Shown here in pieces: positions 1 to 9,321 of a stretch of DNA of 64,000 bases. Position 1 is the stretch's first letter; the number at the start of each line of letters is the position of its first letter. The stretch spans positions 1-64,000 of the forward strand of contig NZ_JBHSHQ010000028.1 in the NCBI RefSeq assembly GCF_042652985.1, written 5' to 3'. The notes below the pieces were generated by a model that was not told the origin of the DNA, did not search any database, and saw nothing but the letters and a program-made list of their open reading frames with translations. The translations under genes were made by a program, and so were the position numbers. Source of the stretch: Ruoffia tabacinasalis (GTDB taxonomy: Bacteria > Bacillota > Bacilli > Lactobacillales > Aerococcaceae).

Positions 1-78
1 AAGGATTATTTGGCATGCCTATCAGTTTACTACTCTCTCTCTAAATAGCACTTGACTAAAAGTAGGAAAACTCCTTTA
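1..78. other. window edge, unassigned
   Basis: Short open stretches run off the left edge in all plus-strand frames, for example one ending with a stop near position 44. None is long enough to identify. The segment may hold the 3' end of a neighbouring gene, but nothing shows which. Confidence 0.2.
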
Positions 79-495
79 TTAAATATTTCGTTTGTTACCA
101 TCTCTGTTGCCCTTGTTCAGTTTAAATACAATTATCAGCATTTCTAACAATAGTAAAGGTAAAGACAAGATTGCGTATAAAGTGGTAATGTATATTAAAT
201 TATGGGTTGAAACAAGTAACAATAAGTATAAAACATAAGTTATGATTGCAATTATTATGAATGGAATGATACTTTTTATTAATTTAGACCGAGTGTGCCC
301 TATTACTTTGATTATTAACACTTTTATTATCCAATTTGAAATCGTCCCAACTGGAATCGCAAATAGTATCAGAAGGAATAGATAACCAGCTGCTTCTTGT
401 CCAGGAAACTGCATCCATAGCGTAATTAATAAAATTTGACCAATTCCTGTTAGTAATAAGCGAGTTAACAATCGTTTTAACCAATTTTCTGGCAT
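79..495 (-). CDS. small four-helix membrane protein, unknown function
   Basis: I do not recognise a family. The 138-residue protein is almost entirely hydrophobic, with about four membrane segments (roughly residues 12-28, 33-60, 72-95 and 100-123) and a charged C-terminal tail rich in Lys, Asn and Arg. A very good ribosome site (AGGAGGAGAG) lies about 7 bases before the ATG, so the gene is probably real. It stands alone, with the next gene divergent on the other strand. It could be an accessory or immunity-type membrane protein, but nothing in the sequence shows a function. Confidence 0.7.
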   Translation of the reverse strand: MPENWLKRLLTRLLLTGIGQILLITLWMQFPGQEAAGYLFLLILFAIPVGTISNWIIKVLIIKVIGHTRSKLIKSIIPFIIIAIITYVLYLLLLVSTHNLIYITTLYAILSLPLLLLEMLIIVFKLNKGNRDGNKRNI

Positions 496-656
496 CGCTA
501 CTCTCCTCCTCTTTAACTTTTAGTTGATAATATTTAAGGTTATTATGATTTAATATAAACAAGATAATTGAAAACTCTTTTTACTTAGTTTATATTAGCA
601 TATGTGAATTTACAAATCCTATCTTTATATTACAAGTTTCAAAGGAAGGAATTAAT

Positions 657-1466
657 ATGGAATTATTTAAAGTAGAACCGGTAATTCCGGGAATTACTCG
701 AATCAAGATGCCTTATGTATGTTCGTATATCGTCAAAGGATCAGACCGAGCTGTTTTAATCGATACTGGTTTTGGTTATGGAGACTTAAGGTCCGTGGTA
801 GATGAATTAATTGACTTACCTTATGATGTCATCTGTAGTCACGGTCATCCCGATCATGCTGGGGGGAATGGACAATACGATACTGTGTACTTACCAGAAG
901 GTGAATTTGAGTTAGTAAAGCACGGAACAAAAATTGAAACAAGACACTCAACTATGAATAACGTGTTGCGTCGCTTTAACAAATCATTCCCTAAAGAGAA
1001 TTTCTTGTCACAAGGTGACGTGAAATACATCTCATATAATGAAAAGGATGTATTTGATTTAGGAGGCGTAACAATCCGCCCTGTCCACTTGCCAGGTCAT
1101 ACAAAGGGAATCATGGGTTTTATCATCCCCGAATTAGAAGTCGCAATGCTTGGGGATGCTTGTGCGAATCCAACATTATTAAATTTAGAATCAAGTGCTT
1201 CCATTCAAGAATATCGTGATGCTTTAGTGAAATTAAGTAAATTACAGAAAAACTTTAGAGTTGTTTTAACTCAGCACAATTCGTTTTCAGAACCGATTGA
1301 GGTCGTTAAAGATAACTTGTATTGGGCTGAACGCATCTTATTAAATTCAGATGATCGCTTAGCTGTTAGAATGTCAGGTAAAGAGTCTTTTGTCGCTAGG
1401 AACCGAAATACCTCTCATTACAGAGGGAATGCCGGGAATCTAGTCTATACTTCTCAAAGTTTTTAA
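657..1466 (+). CDS. metallo-beta-lactamase fold hydrolase
   Basis: Cytoplasmic zinc-dependent hydrolase of the MBL superfamily. The SHGHPDHAGG metal motif is at residues 61-70 (His62, His64, Asp66, His67), followed by LPGHTKG near residue 148 with the third metal His and a LGDAC Asp near residue 165. At 269 residues it has a normal length with a complete metal site. Substrate cannot be told from sequence; glyoxalase-II-like or lactonase-like reactions are typical of the family. A ribosome site AAAGGAAGG precedes the ATG. It is monocistronic and converges on the next gene across a long bidirectional terminator. Confidence 0.9.
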   Translation: MELFKVEPVIPGITRIKMPYVCSYIVKGSDRAVLIDTGFGYGDLRSVVDELIDLPYDVICSHGHPDHAGGNGQYDTVYLPEGEFELVKHGTKIETRHSTMNNVLRRFNKSFPKENFLSQGDVKYISYNEKDVFDLGGVTIRPVHLPGHTKGIMGFIIPELEVAMLGDACANPTLLNLESSASIQEYRDALVKLSKLQKNFRVVLTQHNSFSEPIEVVKDNLYWAERILLNSDDRLAVRMSGKESFVARNRNTSHYRGNAGNLVYTSQSF

Positions 1467-1477
1467 TAGACGTTAAA

Positions 1478-1519
1478 AACCCACAATTAACTTGATGATA
1501 GACAAGTTAATTGTGGGTT
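1478..1519. terminator. bidirectional terminator
   Basis: A perfect 17-bp stem (1478-1494 with 1503-1519, starting AACCCACAATTAAC) and an 8-base loop lie between two convergent genes. An A-run precedes it and a T-rich stretch follows, so it can stop transcription from both sides. Confidence 0.9.
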
Positions 1520-1524
1520 CTTTG

Positions 1525-2202
1525 TTATATATCTTTAAAAATATCCCACGGTTCGCTTTGAGGCGGTCTAGAAGTCAAATGTACGATTTCTTTGAGTGTA
1601 GGATGAGGAATTTCAATTTCATTCGCCCATAAAGCAATTTGTGTGTGGGGTTTTACGCGTTTGTCTCCGTATTTTTGATCACCATACAAAGGTGTCCCCA
1701 TCGCTTGAAATTGAACGCGAATTTGATGCGATCGTCCAGTATGTAATTCTACTCGAGCCAGAGTCATGCCTTCCTTTTGATTTAATACTTCATAGCTTAA
1801 CTCAGCTTTTTTGGCATCAGGATGATTTTGTTCAACCGAATAAACTTGGTTAGTTTTTCGTTTTTTCCATAAGTAATGGGTGATTGTATCCGAATTTTTT
1901 GGTAATTTCCCCATTGCAACGACTAAATAAAAACGATTTAGTTCATGTTTTCTGATGGAATTAGATAAACGTGAAGCTGCTTTAGATGTTTTCGCAAACA
2001 CCATGACTCCCCCAACTGGTCTATCTAAACGATGAACTAAGCCCATGTATACATTTCCTGGCTTATTATCGCGTACTTTTATATAATCTTTCAAATAGTT
2101 TAATAAATCTAAATCTTTACTAGAATCTTCTTGTACGGGGACATTTACTGGCTTTTCAACGACCAATAAATGATTGTCTTCATACAATATAGCAACTTTC
2201 AT
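1525..2202 (-). CDS. RluA-family RNA pseudouridine synthase
   Basis: Isomerises specific uridines in rRNA or tRNA to pseudouridine. The catalytic motif HRLDRPVGGVMVFAKT, with its conserved Asp, is at about residues 57-72, and the RluA-type HTGRSHQIRVQ motif is near residue 154. At 225 residues it lacks an N-terminal S4 domain, like the short RluA-type members (TruC-like or YhcT-like). The exact target base cannot be assigned. A ribosome site (GGAGGGCACC) precedes the ATG. It is monocistronic. Confidence 0.92.
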   Translation of the reverse strand: MKVAILYEDNHLLVVEKPVNVPVQEDSSKDLDLLNYLKDYIKVRDNKPGNVYMGLVHRLDRPVGGVMVFAKTSKAASRLSNSIRKHELNRFYLVVAMGKLPKNSDTITHYLWKKRKTNQVYSVEQNHPDAKKAELSYEVLNQKEGMTLARVELHTGRSHQIRVQFQAMGTPLYGDQKYGDKRVKPHTQIALWANEIEIPHPTLKEIVHLTSRPPQSEPWDIFKDI

Positions 2203-2374
2203 GGTGCCCTCCTAAAAACATAATGATTCTATCCTAACATGGATCTGATTATATAGCTAAGTAAAAACGTATATTATAATAAATGCATGGAACTGAATCT
2301 GTTTGATCCTATATGTTATAATCTCTATATTGAATATTTATTTGAAATAAATAACAGAAAGTAGGCAATGAGTC

Positions 2375-2788
2375 GTGGCAGAAAAATTTGTTGAAGCAAA
2401 AGTCAAAGATAACTATGAAGTTGAAACGCACATTGAAGGTTTTTCTTATACAATGGACTATACTGAACGAACCCCTGATCTAATTAGCAAAGGGACATCT
2501 CCGACAGGTATGCTGTTGGTATCATTAGCAGGATGTCATTTAATGTCGGCAGTATCTTACTTAAATATGAAGAAAATTGCTTTCTCTGTATTAAATGCAC
2601 AGATTGATGGGGATTTTATTGACGAGAAACCTGAGTGGCGTTTAGATGCGGAAGTCATCGTAGAAACGGATGCAAACTTAGATGATAGTCAGTTAGCTGG
2701 GTTAGAACGATTTATTCATCGTCATTGTAAAGTTTCAAGCATATTAAGTAAAGGAAACAACATAAAGCTATCTTTTAAATTAGTATAA
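2375..2788 (+). CDS. OsmC-like protein
   Basis: OsmC/Ohr-superfamily protein, usually involved in thiol-dependent peroxide reduction. The 137-residue protein has the family core SPTGMLLVSLAGCHLMSAV with one conserved Cys, and a second Cys in FIHRHCKVSSIL, giving the usual two-Cys arrangement. The start is GTG at 2375; an ATG at 2368 is in another frame and meets a stop within nine codons. It is a single gene ending at a hairpin shared with the convergent hydrolase. Confidence 0.88.
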   Translation: MAEKFVEAKVKDNYEVETHIEGFSYTMDYTERTPDLISKGTSPTGMLLVSLAGCHLMSAVSYLNMKKIAFSVLNAQIDGDFIDEKPEWRLDAEVIVETDANLDDSQLAGLERFIHRHCKVSSILSKGNNIKLSFKLV

Positions 2789-2791
2789 AGC

Positions 2792-2828
2792 AAAAAGCCA
2801 ACTAAGGATTTGACTTAGCTGGCTTTTT
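2792..2828. terminator. bidirectional terminator
   Basis: AAAAAGCCA pairs with TGGCTTTTT, and an inner CTAAG/CTTAG stem continues the hairpin. It has A-tract and T-tract flanks and sits between convergent genes. Confidence 0.9.
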
Positions 2829-2835
2829 AATATAA

Positions 2836-3519
2836 TTAAAAATCAATTGTTTCTCCGATTTGCGGAACAAATCCGACATCTTTATCTAGCATATCAATAA
2901 AGACAATTGGGTCTTGTTCAATTAAAGGAAACGTATTGTAGTGGATTGGAACCACATTTTTCGCTTGTAACCATTTTGCAGCTACCGCAGCATCGTCAGG
3001 TCCCATCGTAAAGTTATCTCCAATTGGGATAAAGGCTAAATCAATCTCATTTCTTTCCCCGATAAGTTTCATATCTGAGTAAAGTGCGGTATCACCCACA
3101 TGATAGACCGTTTGGTCATCAGCAGTAATTAAAAGTCCAGTCGCTAAACCAAGCGTAAATGGCTTACCATCAATATCAATGGAAGAACCATGAATTGCAG
3201 GCGTCATCTTAACTTTTCCAAAGTCGAATTCATGCGCCCCACCTGGCTGCATACCGTGTAAATCTTCTAAGCCTAAAGTAGCTAAATAATTTACTATTTC
3301 AACTGTCGAAATAACTTTAGCGCCAGTACGCTTTGCAATATCCACCGTATCTCCTAAATGGTCAGAATGCCCATGTGTGAGTAAAATTACATCTGCTTCT
3401 ACTGTATTGGCATCTAAATCAGTTAAGCCATTCCCGGTAATAAATGGATCGATTAATATTTTTGTTCCATCATTTAATTCTAAACGAACAACCGCGTGTC
3501 CATGAAAACTTGCTTTCAT
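2836..3519 (-). CDS. UPF0173-type metal-dependent hydrolase
   Basis: MBL-fold hydrolase of the UPF0173 (YtkL-like) group, 227 residues, the normal family length. LLTHGHSDHLGD near residues 46-57 carries the metal ligands, and further His and Asp ligands are in AIHGSS, VGDTALYSD and PIHYNTFP. The protein starts with the family-typical MKASFHGHAVV. It is cytoplasmic with unknown physiological substrate. A ribosome site (AAGGAGGTAATGTC) precedes the ATG. It is monocistronic. Confidence 0.92.
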   Translation of the reverse strand: MKASFHGHAVVRLELNDGTKILIDPFITGNGLTDLDANTVEADVILLTHGHSDHLGDTVDIAKRTGAKVISTVEIVNYLATLGLEDLHGMQPGGAHEFDFGKVKMTPAIHGSSIDIDGKPFTLGLATGLLITADDQTVYHVGDTALYSDMKLIGERNEIDLAFIPIGDNFTMGPDDAAVAAKWLQAKNVVPIHYNTFPLIEQDPIVFIDMLDKDVGFVPQIGETIDF

Positions 3520-3635
3520 GACATTACCTCCTTATGTATATAGAACGCTTTCTCCACATTATCAGTGTAATGGTTATGGATAACTTTTACAAAATATATA
3601 CTTTATAATTCCATAAATCGCATCATAAAATATCT

Positions 3636-3680
3636 AAAAAAAAGTGAGCAACTATTGTCAAATCAGTTTAGCTACTCACT
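3636..3680 (-). terminator. terminator of the DUF899-like gene
   Basis: Read on the minus strand, AGTGAG pairs with CTCACT, with a partly paired interior, and eight T residues follow. It sits just after the stop at 3721. Confidence 0.7.
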
Positions 3681-3720
3681 ATAATTCGTATTAAAATGAT
3701 AATATTTACACAAGAAACAC

Positions 3721-4266
3721 TTATGACATAGGATTGTTTGGCAATAAATCATATAGATGCCATAACACACCGAATTGATCACTCGGGCCAATAGGTGCAG
3801 AATTTATTCGAGAAATCGTTTCATCTGCATTTTTAACAAAAACGGAAAGACCTGGAAAGTAGCTTGTGCCTTCTTGAAAGCCCATGTCTTTTGCAAATCT
3901 CGATTCAGCGATGGAAACCATTGGAAACTGCCAACCACGCTCACTCTTAATAACAGCTTGTTGTTCCGGTGAATCTGGACTTAATACATAAAAAGCAGCT
4001 TCTTTTGAGATTAAAGGATAAATACCACTGAAGCCATCTGCCCAGGCAGTACACCATGAACATTTTCCGCCCATATTATGAATAACAATCATATAATCTT
4101 GATCCTTAAACATGTCTAATAAGTGAATGGGTTTATGATTCTCTGTAAGAAATTCATAATTTTTAACAGGTTGAGGCTCTTTCTGCTTCTTAAGTTCTTG
4201 GAGTTTTGTATATGTTTGATAAAGCTCTAGTGATAATTCTCTGATTTCATCATCAATATGTGACAT
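3721..4266 (-). CDS. DUF899-like thioredoxin-fold protein
   Basis: Thioredoxin-fold protein of the DUF899 type. It has a long N-terminal helix (residues 1-32, Glu/Leu rich), then a domain with CSWCTAWADGF around residues 70-80, which supplies a C-x2-C motif at the position of a redox-active dithiol. LSPDSPEQQ and YFPGLSVF fit the family. At 181 residues it is shorter than many DUF899 members. Function is unproven; redox or peroxide defence is plausible. A ribosome site (GGAGCTTCCCC) precedes the ATG. Neighbours are unrelated single genes. Confidence 0.75.
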   Translation of the reverse strand: MSHIDDEIRELSLELYQTYTKLQELKKQKEPQPVKNYEFLTENHKPIHLLDMFKDQDYMIVIHNMGGKCSWCTAWADGFSGIYPLISKEAAFYVLSPDSPEQQAVIKSERGWQFPMVSIAESRFAKDMGFQEGTSYFPGLSVFVKNADETISRINSAPIGPSDQFGVLWHLYDLLPNNPMS

Positions 4267-4322
4267 GGGGAAGCTCCTTCTCTATGTTAATGTATTTTTA
4301 AAGCGAGTCTTTCAATTAAATT

Positions 4323-4751
4323 CTAATTTTCGCCACTAAACATCCAAGACAGACCAAAGGGATCTTTTATCATCCCGAACATTTCAGTCCACTCAGCTTC
4401 TTCTAGTGGCATTTCAATTGTACAACCTAATTCAGTAGCTTTAGTAAAGAAGTCTTTAACAGCTTGAACTCCTTTAGAGTCATTTAGATCAAATACAAAA
4501 CTAATATTACTATCTGTGTGGTCGGCTTTATGTTGGTCCCATGTGTCTGAAACAAATATTTTATTACCAAACATCTTAAATTCGGCATTCATAACAAACT
4601 TTTCTGGATTCTTTGGACGCTGGCTTTCAGGCATTTCAATAAACATCTCATCTGAGCCAAGAACCATTTGAATATCCGTTGCTCCTAGTTTTTGATAAAA
4701 TTCTAACACTTCTAAAGTATTAGCAAAATTGAAATAAGGAATTGCTTTCAT
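4323..4751 (-). CDS. VOC-family (PhnB/glyoxalase-like) protein
   Basis: Single vicinal-oxygen-chelate protein of the PhnB type, about 142 residues. The start MKAIPYFNFANTLEVLEFYQKLG is typical of the family, and the C-terminal EMFGMIKDPFGLSWMF is the family signature. I chose the ATG at 4751 because AAAGGAG lies 9 bases upstream; an upstream in-frame ATG has no such site. Such proteins bind a metal and small substrates, or antibiotics in some cases. The substrate here is unknown. Confidence 0.88.
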   Translation of the reverse strand: MKAIPYFNFANTLEVLEFYQKLGATDIQMVLGSDEMFIEMPESQRPKNPEKFVMNAEFKMFGNKIFVSDTWDQHKADHTDSNISFVFDLNDSKGVQAVKDFFTKATELGCTIEMPLEEAEWTEMFGMIKDPFGLSWMFSGEN

Positions 4752-4878
4752 TATTTTACACTCCTTTATTTGGCTACGGGTCACTAACAATTGACTACCC
4801 TTTTTTGTTCACATTACTCCTATATTATAACAGTAATTGAAAGCCGTTACACTTTTGAACAATAAAATTAAGGCACTT

Positions 4879-4903
4879 AAAAAGACGAATCGGAAGATTC
4901 GCC
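4879..4903 (-). terminator. terminator of the sugar operon
   Basis: On the minus strand GGCGAATC, loop TTCC, GATTCGTC, then TTTTT. It follows the stop of the isomerase gene at 4919 and ends the sugar operon. Confidence 0.9.
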
Positions 4904-4918
4904 TTTACTTAACATGCT

Positions 4919-5833
4919 TCAATACATGACACTTTTCATGTAATTCACACTATGTTGGATTGATTTTTCTATTTCTTCTATCGAGCCTTCAAAAGCTTTA
5001 TCCTCTATTTCAATACTTGTCGGACCATTATACTTAATATCTGATAAGACTGACAGAAATGCTAACCAATCTACATCCCCATAACCAGGTAATTTTGGAG
5101 CCATATATTCAAGTGGTGTAGCCATCACACCTACATCGGCTAATTTATCTGGATATAGTTTTATATCTTTAAAGTGAACAAAGAATAATTTATCTTTAAA
5201 TTCATAGATTGGTTGAATGTAATCTAATTGTTGCCAAATGCAATGTGAAGGGTCAAACGTTAAGCCAAGGTAGTCACTATCAAGGATCTCAAATACTTTT
5301 CGCCAATTTGAAGGACTCGTCATTAGATTTTGTCCCCCAGGCCACTCATCCTCTGTAAATAACATCGGACAATTTTCAATACCTAATCTTACTTGTAGTG
5401 ACTCAGCTAAATCAATCAATGGTCGCCAAACAGTTTCTAATATCGCAAAGTTTTCTGATAAAGATTTTGTTTGATCTCTACCAATAAATGTTGTCACTAA
5501 GTTTATATCTAAACGATCCGCTGCTTTAATCACATGCTTTAAATGCTCTACGGCTTCGTCGCGTTTTTTGCTATCGTGTGATAACGGATTAGGGTAATAT
5601 GCTAAAGCAGAGATACTTACTTGACGTTCTTTAGCGTAAGCTCGGATATAGTCCACTTTCTCATCTGTCAGATTTTTAACATCTATATGTGAGACTCCCG
5701 CGTATCTGCGTTCAGCGTCGCCACTCGGCCAACATGCTAATTCAACACTTTCGATATCGTTTTTCGAAGCGAAATCAATCACTTCTTCAAAATTCATATG
5801 TTCTAATATTGCTGTTACAAGTCCTAATTTCAT
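4919..5833 (-). CDS. sugar phosphate isomerase/epimerase (TIM barrel)
   Basis: AP-endonuclease-2-like TIM-barrel isomerase of the IolE/IolI type, 304 residues. Conserved metal-binding stretches include IENCPMLF (Glu), LTFDPSHCIW (Asp, His), FFVHFKDIKL (His, Asp) and PTSIEIEDKA (Glu). It is the last gene of a five-gene carbohydrate operon, 8 bases downstream of the permease. With the Gfo/Idh dehydrogenase at the operon head, it suggests an oxidise-then-isomerise route for a cyclitol, hexose or sugar acid. The exact substrate cannot be read from sequence. Confidence 0.88.
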   Translation of the reverse strand: MKLGLVTAILEHMNFEEVIDFASKNDIESVELACWPSGDAERRYAGVSHIDVKNLTDEKVDYIRAYAKERQVSISALAYYPNPLSHDSKKRDEAVEHLKHVIKAADRLDINLVTTFIGRDQTKSLSENFAILETVWRPLIDLAESLQVRLGIENCPMLFTEDEWPGGQNLMTSPSNWRKVFEILDSDYLGLTFDPSHCIWQQLDYIQPIYEFKDKLFFVHFKDIKLYPDKLADVGVMATPLEYMAPKLPGYGDVDWLAFLSVLSDIKYNGPTSIEIEDKAFEGSIEEIEKSIQHSVNYMKSVMY

Positions 5834-5841
5834 ATATGCAC

Positions 5842-6852
5842 CTACTCTTTATGTTTGGACATGATTTTTTGTAACATAACGGCACCAATAATGATAAAGC
5901 CTTTAATTGCTCCAACTAAGAATGATGGAACACCTAATAAGTTCATCAAATTATTGATGATACCGATTGTTAAAGTTCCAAAGACCGTACCGATAATACT
6001 TCCGCGCCCTCCGTTCATAGCTGTTCCTCCAATAACAACGGCGGCAATCGCGTCCATCTCATATGACCGCCCCGATGAGGCAGAGTTCATACTTCCTAAA
6101 CGAGACGCCTCTAACACTCCCGCAATGGCTACAAGTACACCAGACATAATAAATACACCGATTTTAATCTTGTGAATATTAACGGATGATAAGAATGTCG
6201 CCCGTTCATTACTTCCTACAGCAAATATATGCCGGCCAAAGGCTGTTTTTCGAGTAAATAGTACCATTAATAAACTTAAGATAATCCAATAAACAATTGG
6301 CATCGGGATTTCTCCAAATAATCGGTAATTTGATATATTCGTGAAGGTATCCGCGTTAGTAGCTGATGCCATCACTCCTCCCCCACTATAAAAGTATTGG
6401 GCAAAGGATCGATATATTTGCATGGTCCCTAAAGTAACAATAAATGACGGGATATTGAAGTATGATACCGCCATCCCGGATAAGCCACCGGTTATCGCGC
6501 CTACTAGAATTGCTCCTAATATTGCAATGATGACACTTTCTGTATTATTTAATAAAGTGACCGCTACTAGACCTGATAGAGCTAATTGAGAACCTACGGC
6601 TAAATCGATGTTTCCCGTTAATATAATTAAAGTCATTCCTAAAGAAATGATCCCAATAAAGGAATTATTCATTAATACATTCATCAAATTACTATAGGTG
6701 AAAAATACATCCCCTCTGAAAATAATTCCAATGATCATAATGAATATCAATGCGATTGCGGCACTATGGTTCGCCAATATTGCTTTAACTTTTTCGCCTG
6801 TTGACGTCTTTTGAGTATTTCTTATATTATCTTGAGTTTTTATCTCATCCAT
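5842..6852 (-). CDS. sugar ABC transporter permease (RbsC-type)
   Basis: Inner membrane permease of the CUT2 (ribose-type) ABC family, with 8-10 hydrophobic segments. LGMTLIILTGNIDLAVGSQLAL and the EAA-like ASRLGSMNSASSGRSYEMDAIAAVVIGGTAMNGGRG region are diagnostic. I set the start at 6852, where AGGAGG is 8 bases upstream; the longer reading starts inside the ATPase gene without such a site. It works with the ATPase upstream and the binding protein. At 336 residues it has normal length. Confidence 0.93.
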   Translation of the reverse strand: MDEIKTQDNIRNTQKTSTGEKVKAILANHSAAIALIFIMIIGIIFRGDVFFTYSNLMNVLMNNSFIGIISLGMTLIILTGNIDLAVGSQLALSGLVAVTLLNNTESVIIAILGAILVGAITGGLSGMAVSYFNIPSFIVTLGTMQIYRSFAQYFYSGGGVMASATNADTFTNISNYRLFGEIPMPIVYWIILSLLMVLFTRKTAFGRHIFAVGSNERATFLSSVNIHKIKIGVFIMSGVLVAIAGVLEASRLGSMNSASSGRSYEMDAIAAVVIGGTAMNGGRGSIIGTVFGTLTIGIINNLMNLLGVPSFLVGAIKGFIIIGAVMLQKIMSKHKE

Positions 6853-8329
6853 GGACGGAACCTCCTGTCGCAATTAACATAATATCTTCTTCATTCAAAT
6901 CTTCTCTACGAAATTCATGTTTCACTTCACCATGGAACATCACATATACTCGGTCACATAAGTTATATAATTCTGGGTATTCACTGGATAGTATAATGAA
7001 ACTAATCCCTTCAGCAGCTAATTTCATGATTAATGAATAAATCTCGAGTTTTGCACCAACATCAACCCCTTGGGTCGGATTATCTAAGATGACTATCTCT
7101 GGTTGACTTCCAAGCGCCTTGGCTAACACAACTTTTTGTTGGTTACCCCCAGAGAGTGATGTAATTAAATTCTTCGTATCAGATACTTTGATGAATAATT
7201 CATTAATGTAGCGTTGATTATGTTCTTGAATCGCTTTAGAATTTAAAATACCATATTGGTCCAAACTATTCATAATAGGTAAAATCATATTCTCTTTGAT
7301 GCTTAAATCAGATATAATCCCATTTTCTTTCCGGTTCTTTGGTACGTAAGTAATATTGTTCTTCATCGCTTGCGTCGTATTCTTAATCTTAACTGCTTGA
7401 CCATTTACTTTAACTGTCCCTTTAAAAGGACTATTAGCTCCTACAACTGACATAAACAGTTCACTTCGACCATCACCTAATAAACCTGTGACACCGATTA
7501 TTTCACCTTTTTTAAGTGTCATGTCTACATTTTTAAACTGACGCTCTTTTGTTAAATCCTCTAATTCTAGAATCATTTCGCCAATGGGTCTTTCTTTATA
7601 AATAATATCCGTACTTAAATCTTTCCCGACCATATGACTACTTAAATGAGCTTCAGTGAGATCATCAGTCACTTCACCTGTGGCAACGACATGCCCGTCT
7701 CGCATTATAGTATAAGAATCACATATCGTTAGTACTTCATTTAATTTATGTGAAATAAAGATAATGCTAACGCCGCTCTCTTTTAAATTCCGAATGACAT
7801 TAAAAACGTGATTAATTTCAACATCGGTTAATGAGGATGTTGGTTCATCCATAATAATAATCTTTGCTTCTTGCATGACAGCTCTGAGTATTTCAGTAAT
7901 TTGTTTTAGTGCTGGATTTAACGTCCCGACTAATTGATTTGCATTTAGATCCACATCTAACATTTGGATATATTTCTCAGTTTCTTCTCTCATTGCTTTT
8001 TTATCAAGAAAGACACCTTTTTTTAATTCTCGTCCTAAAAATAAGTTTTCAAACACGGTTAAATCATTAATTAACGAGAGTTCTTGGTGAATAAAAGCAA
8101 CTTGATTCTTTACTTCCTTCTCATCATAGACTTCACCAAAGAGTTCGATAGAACCAGAATCCTTGGGAATGATATTCCCAAGGATATTCATTAGTGTCGT
8201 TTTTCCAGTTCCATTTTCTCCAAGGAGCGCATGAATGGACCCTGGCATTAATGTAAAGTCAACTTCTTTCAACACATGGTTATTACCGAACGATTTGGTA
8301 ATGCTTTTCATTTCTGCAACAGGATTCAT
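6845..8329 (-). CDS. sugar ABC transporter ATPase (RbsA-type)
   Basis: Double-domain ATPase of the CUT2 family, 494 residues. The N-terminal Walker A is GENGTGKTT (about residues 37-45), with Walker B IIIMDEPTSSL. The second domain has the family-typical degenerate P-loop GLLGDGRSE and a normal LSGGNQQK signature and VILDNPTQGVDVGAK. The first domain's signature is LNPALKQITE rather than LSGGQ, which is common in RbsA relatives. It lies between the binding protein and the permease, and its stop nearly abuts the permease start. Confidence 0.94.
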   Translation of the reverse strand: MNPVAEMKSITKSFGNNHVLKEVDFTLMPGSIHALLGENGTGKTTLMNILGNIIPKDSGSIELFGEVYDEKEVKNQVAFIHQELSLINDLTVFENLFLGRELKKGVFLDKKAMREETEKYIQMLDVDLNANQLVGTLNPALKQITEILRAVMQEAKIIIMDEPTSSLTDVEINHVFNVIRNLKESGVSIIFISHKLNEVLTICDSYTIMRDGHVVATGEVTDDLTEAHLSSHMVGKDLSTDIIYKERPIGEMILELEDLTKERQFKNVDMTLKKGEIIGVTGLLGDGRSELFMSVVGANSPFKGTVKVNGQAVKIKNTTQAMKNNITYVPKNRKENGIISDLSIKENMILPIMNSLDQYGILNSKAIQEHNQRYINELFIKVSDTKNLITSLSGGNQQKVVLAKALGSQPEIVILDNPTQGVDVGAKLEIYSLIMKLAAEGISFIILSSEYPELYNLCDRVYVMFHGEVKHEFRREDLNEEDIMLIATGGSVHG

Positions 8330-8348
8330 ATAATCATTCCTTTATAAC

Positions 8349-9308
8349 TTAGTACGGAGAGTTCTCATCTAGGAAGTCTTCAACGTTGTCACTATTTACA
8401 ATTGTTGGTGATACAATTTGATCTTGTTCTACTTCTTCACCATTTAATACTTTCCATGCTTCAGCAATCGCATCACCGATCATTGATGGTGAATATGTTG
8501 CTGTGAATAGATTAATGTCCTCGTTATTAGCAATTTCTTGGAAATAAGCTTGTGATCCACCAGCACCAGACAGATATTGAATGTCATCGCGGCCCGCATC
8601 TTTAATCGCTTGCAGAATTCCTAAAGATGATTCGTCATCAATTGAGAATATTGCTTGCAATTCTGGATTGGCAACTAACATATCCGTCGCTACGCTTAAT
8701 CCAGCTTCTTGAGTAAAGTTTTCTACAGTCATGTCAACTAATTCAATATCTGGATATGTTTCTTCCATTACTGCTTTAAATGCATCGACACGTTCATAAC
8801 TCACTGACCCAGCACTTGGGTTATTTAAGACAGCGATTTTTCCTTCGCCAGCTAACTCTTCACCTAGAAGTTCTGCGGTCATTTCACCAATTTCTGGGTT
8901 ACTTCCTGCAACGTAAGCTGTATAATCAACATCCACTCGACGGTCAAAGACGATTAAAGGAATGTCGGCGTCAACTAATTTTTGTGCTGATAGAGATAAT
9001 TCGTCCGTATGCGGTAGTAAGACAACTGCACCGACTTCTTGTGATAGTACTTCATCAATTTGAGATGCCTGCTCATTCACGTTTGAACTCGTTAAGATTC
9101 GATAATTTTCAATGCCTAATTCTTCAGCTTTTAATTCAGCGAAATAAGCTACACCTGCTAACCAACCGTGTTCAGCCCCAGGAATGATAATTGCCAATTC
9201 ACCTGGTTCCTCTTGCGCTTGGACTTGAGATAATGATGCGATATTGATTCCAGAAACAGTCATAAGCAATGCTACGAATAATATGAGTAAGTTTTTAATT
9301 TTTTTCAT
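8349..9308 (-). CDS. sugar-binding protein (RbsB-type), no lipobox
   Basis: Periplasmic-binding-protein-like I domain for a sugar. A signal peptide MKKIKNLLILFVALLMTV ends at VQA|QE, followed by GELAIIIPGAEHGWLAGVAYFAE. FDRRVD, VAGSNPEIGEM and FSIDDESSLGILQA are typical ligand-pocket stretches. I placed the start at 9308, where AAAAGGAG lies 8 bases upstream, rather than at the longer reading overlapping the previous gene. Unusually for a Gram-positive binding protein, there is no Cys in the signal region, so no lipid anchor is predicted. Cleavage by signal peptidase I looks more likely. Confidence 0.9.
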   Translation of the reverse strand: MKKIKNLLILFVALLMTVSGINIASLSQVQAQEEPGELAIIIPGAEHGWLAGVAYFAELKAEELGIENYRILTSSNVNEQASQIDEVLSQEVGAVVLLPHTDELSLSAQKLVDADIPLIVFDRRVDVDYTAYVAGSNPEIGEMTAELLGEELAGEGKIAVLNNPSAGSVSYERVDAFKAVMEETYPDIELVDMTVENFTQEAGLSVATDMLVANPELQAIFSIDDESSLGILQAIKDAGRDDIQYLSGAGGSQAYFQEIANNEDINLFTATYSPSMIGDAIAEAWKVLNGEEVEQDQIVSPTIVNSDNVEDFLDENSPY

Positions 9309-9321
9309 GGTTATACTCCTT

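Noticed and set aside
2368..2394. ATG start for the OsmC-like gene at 2368
   Set aside because: That ATG is in another frame and reaches a stop within nine codons; the GTG at 2375 opens the OsmC frame.
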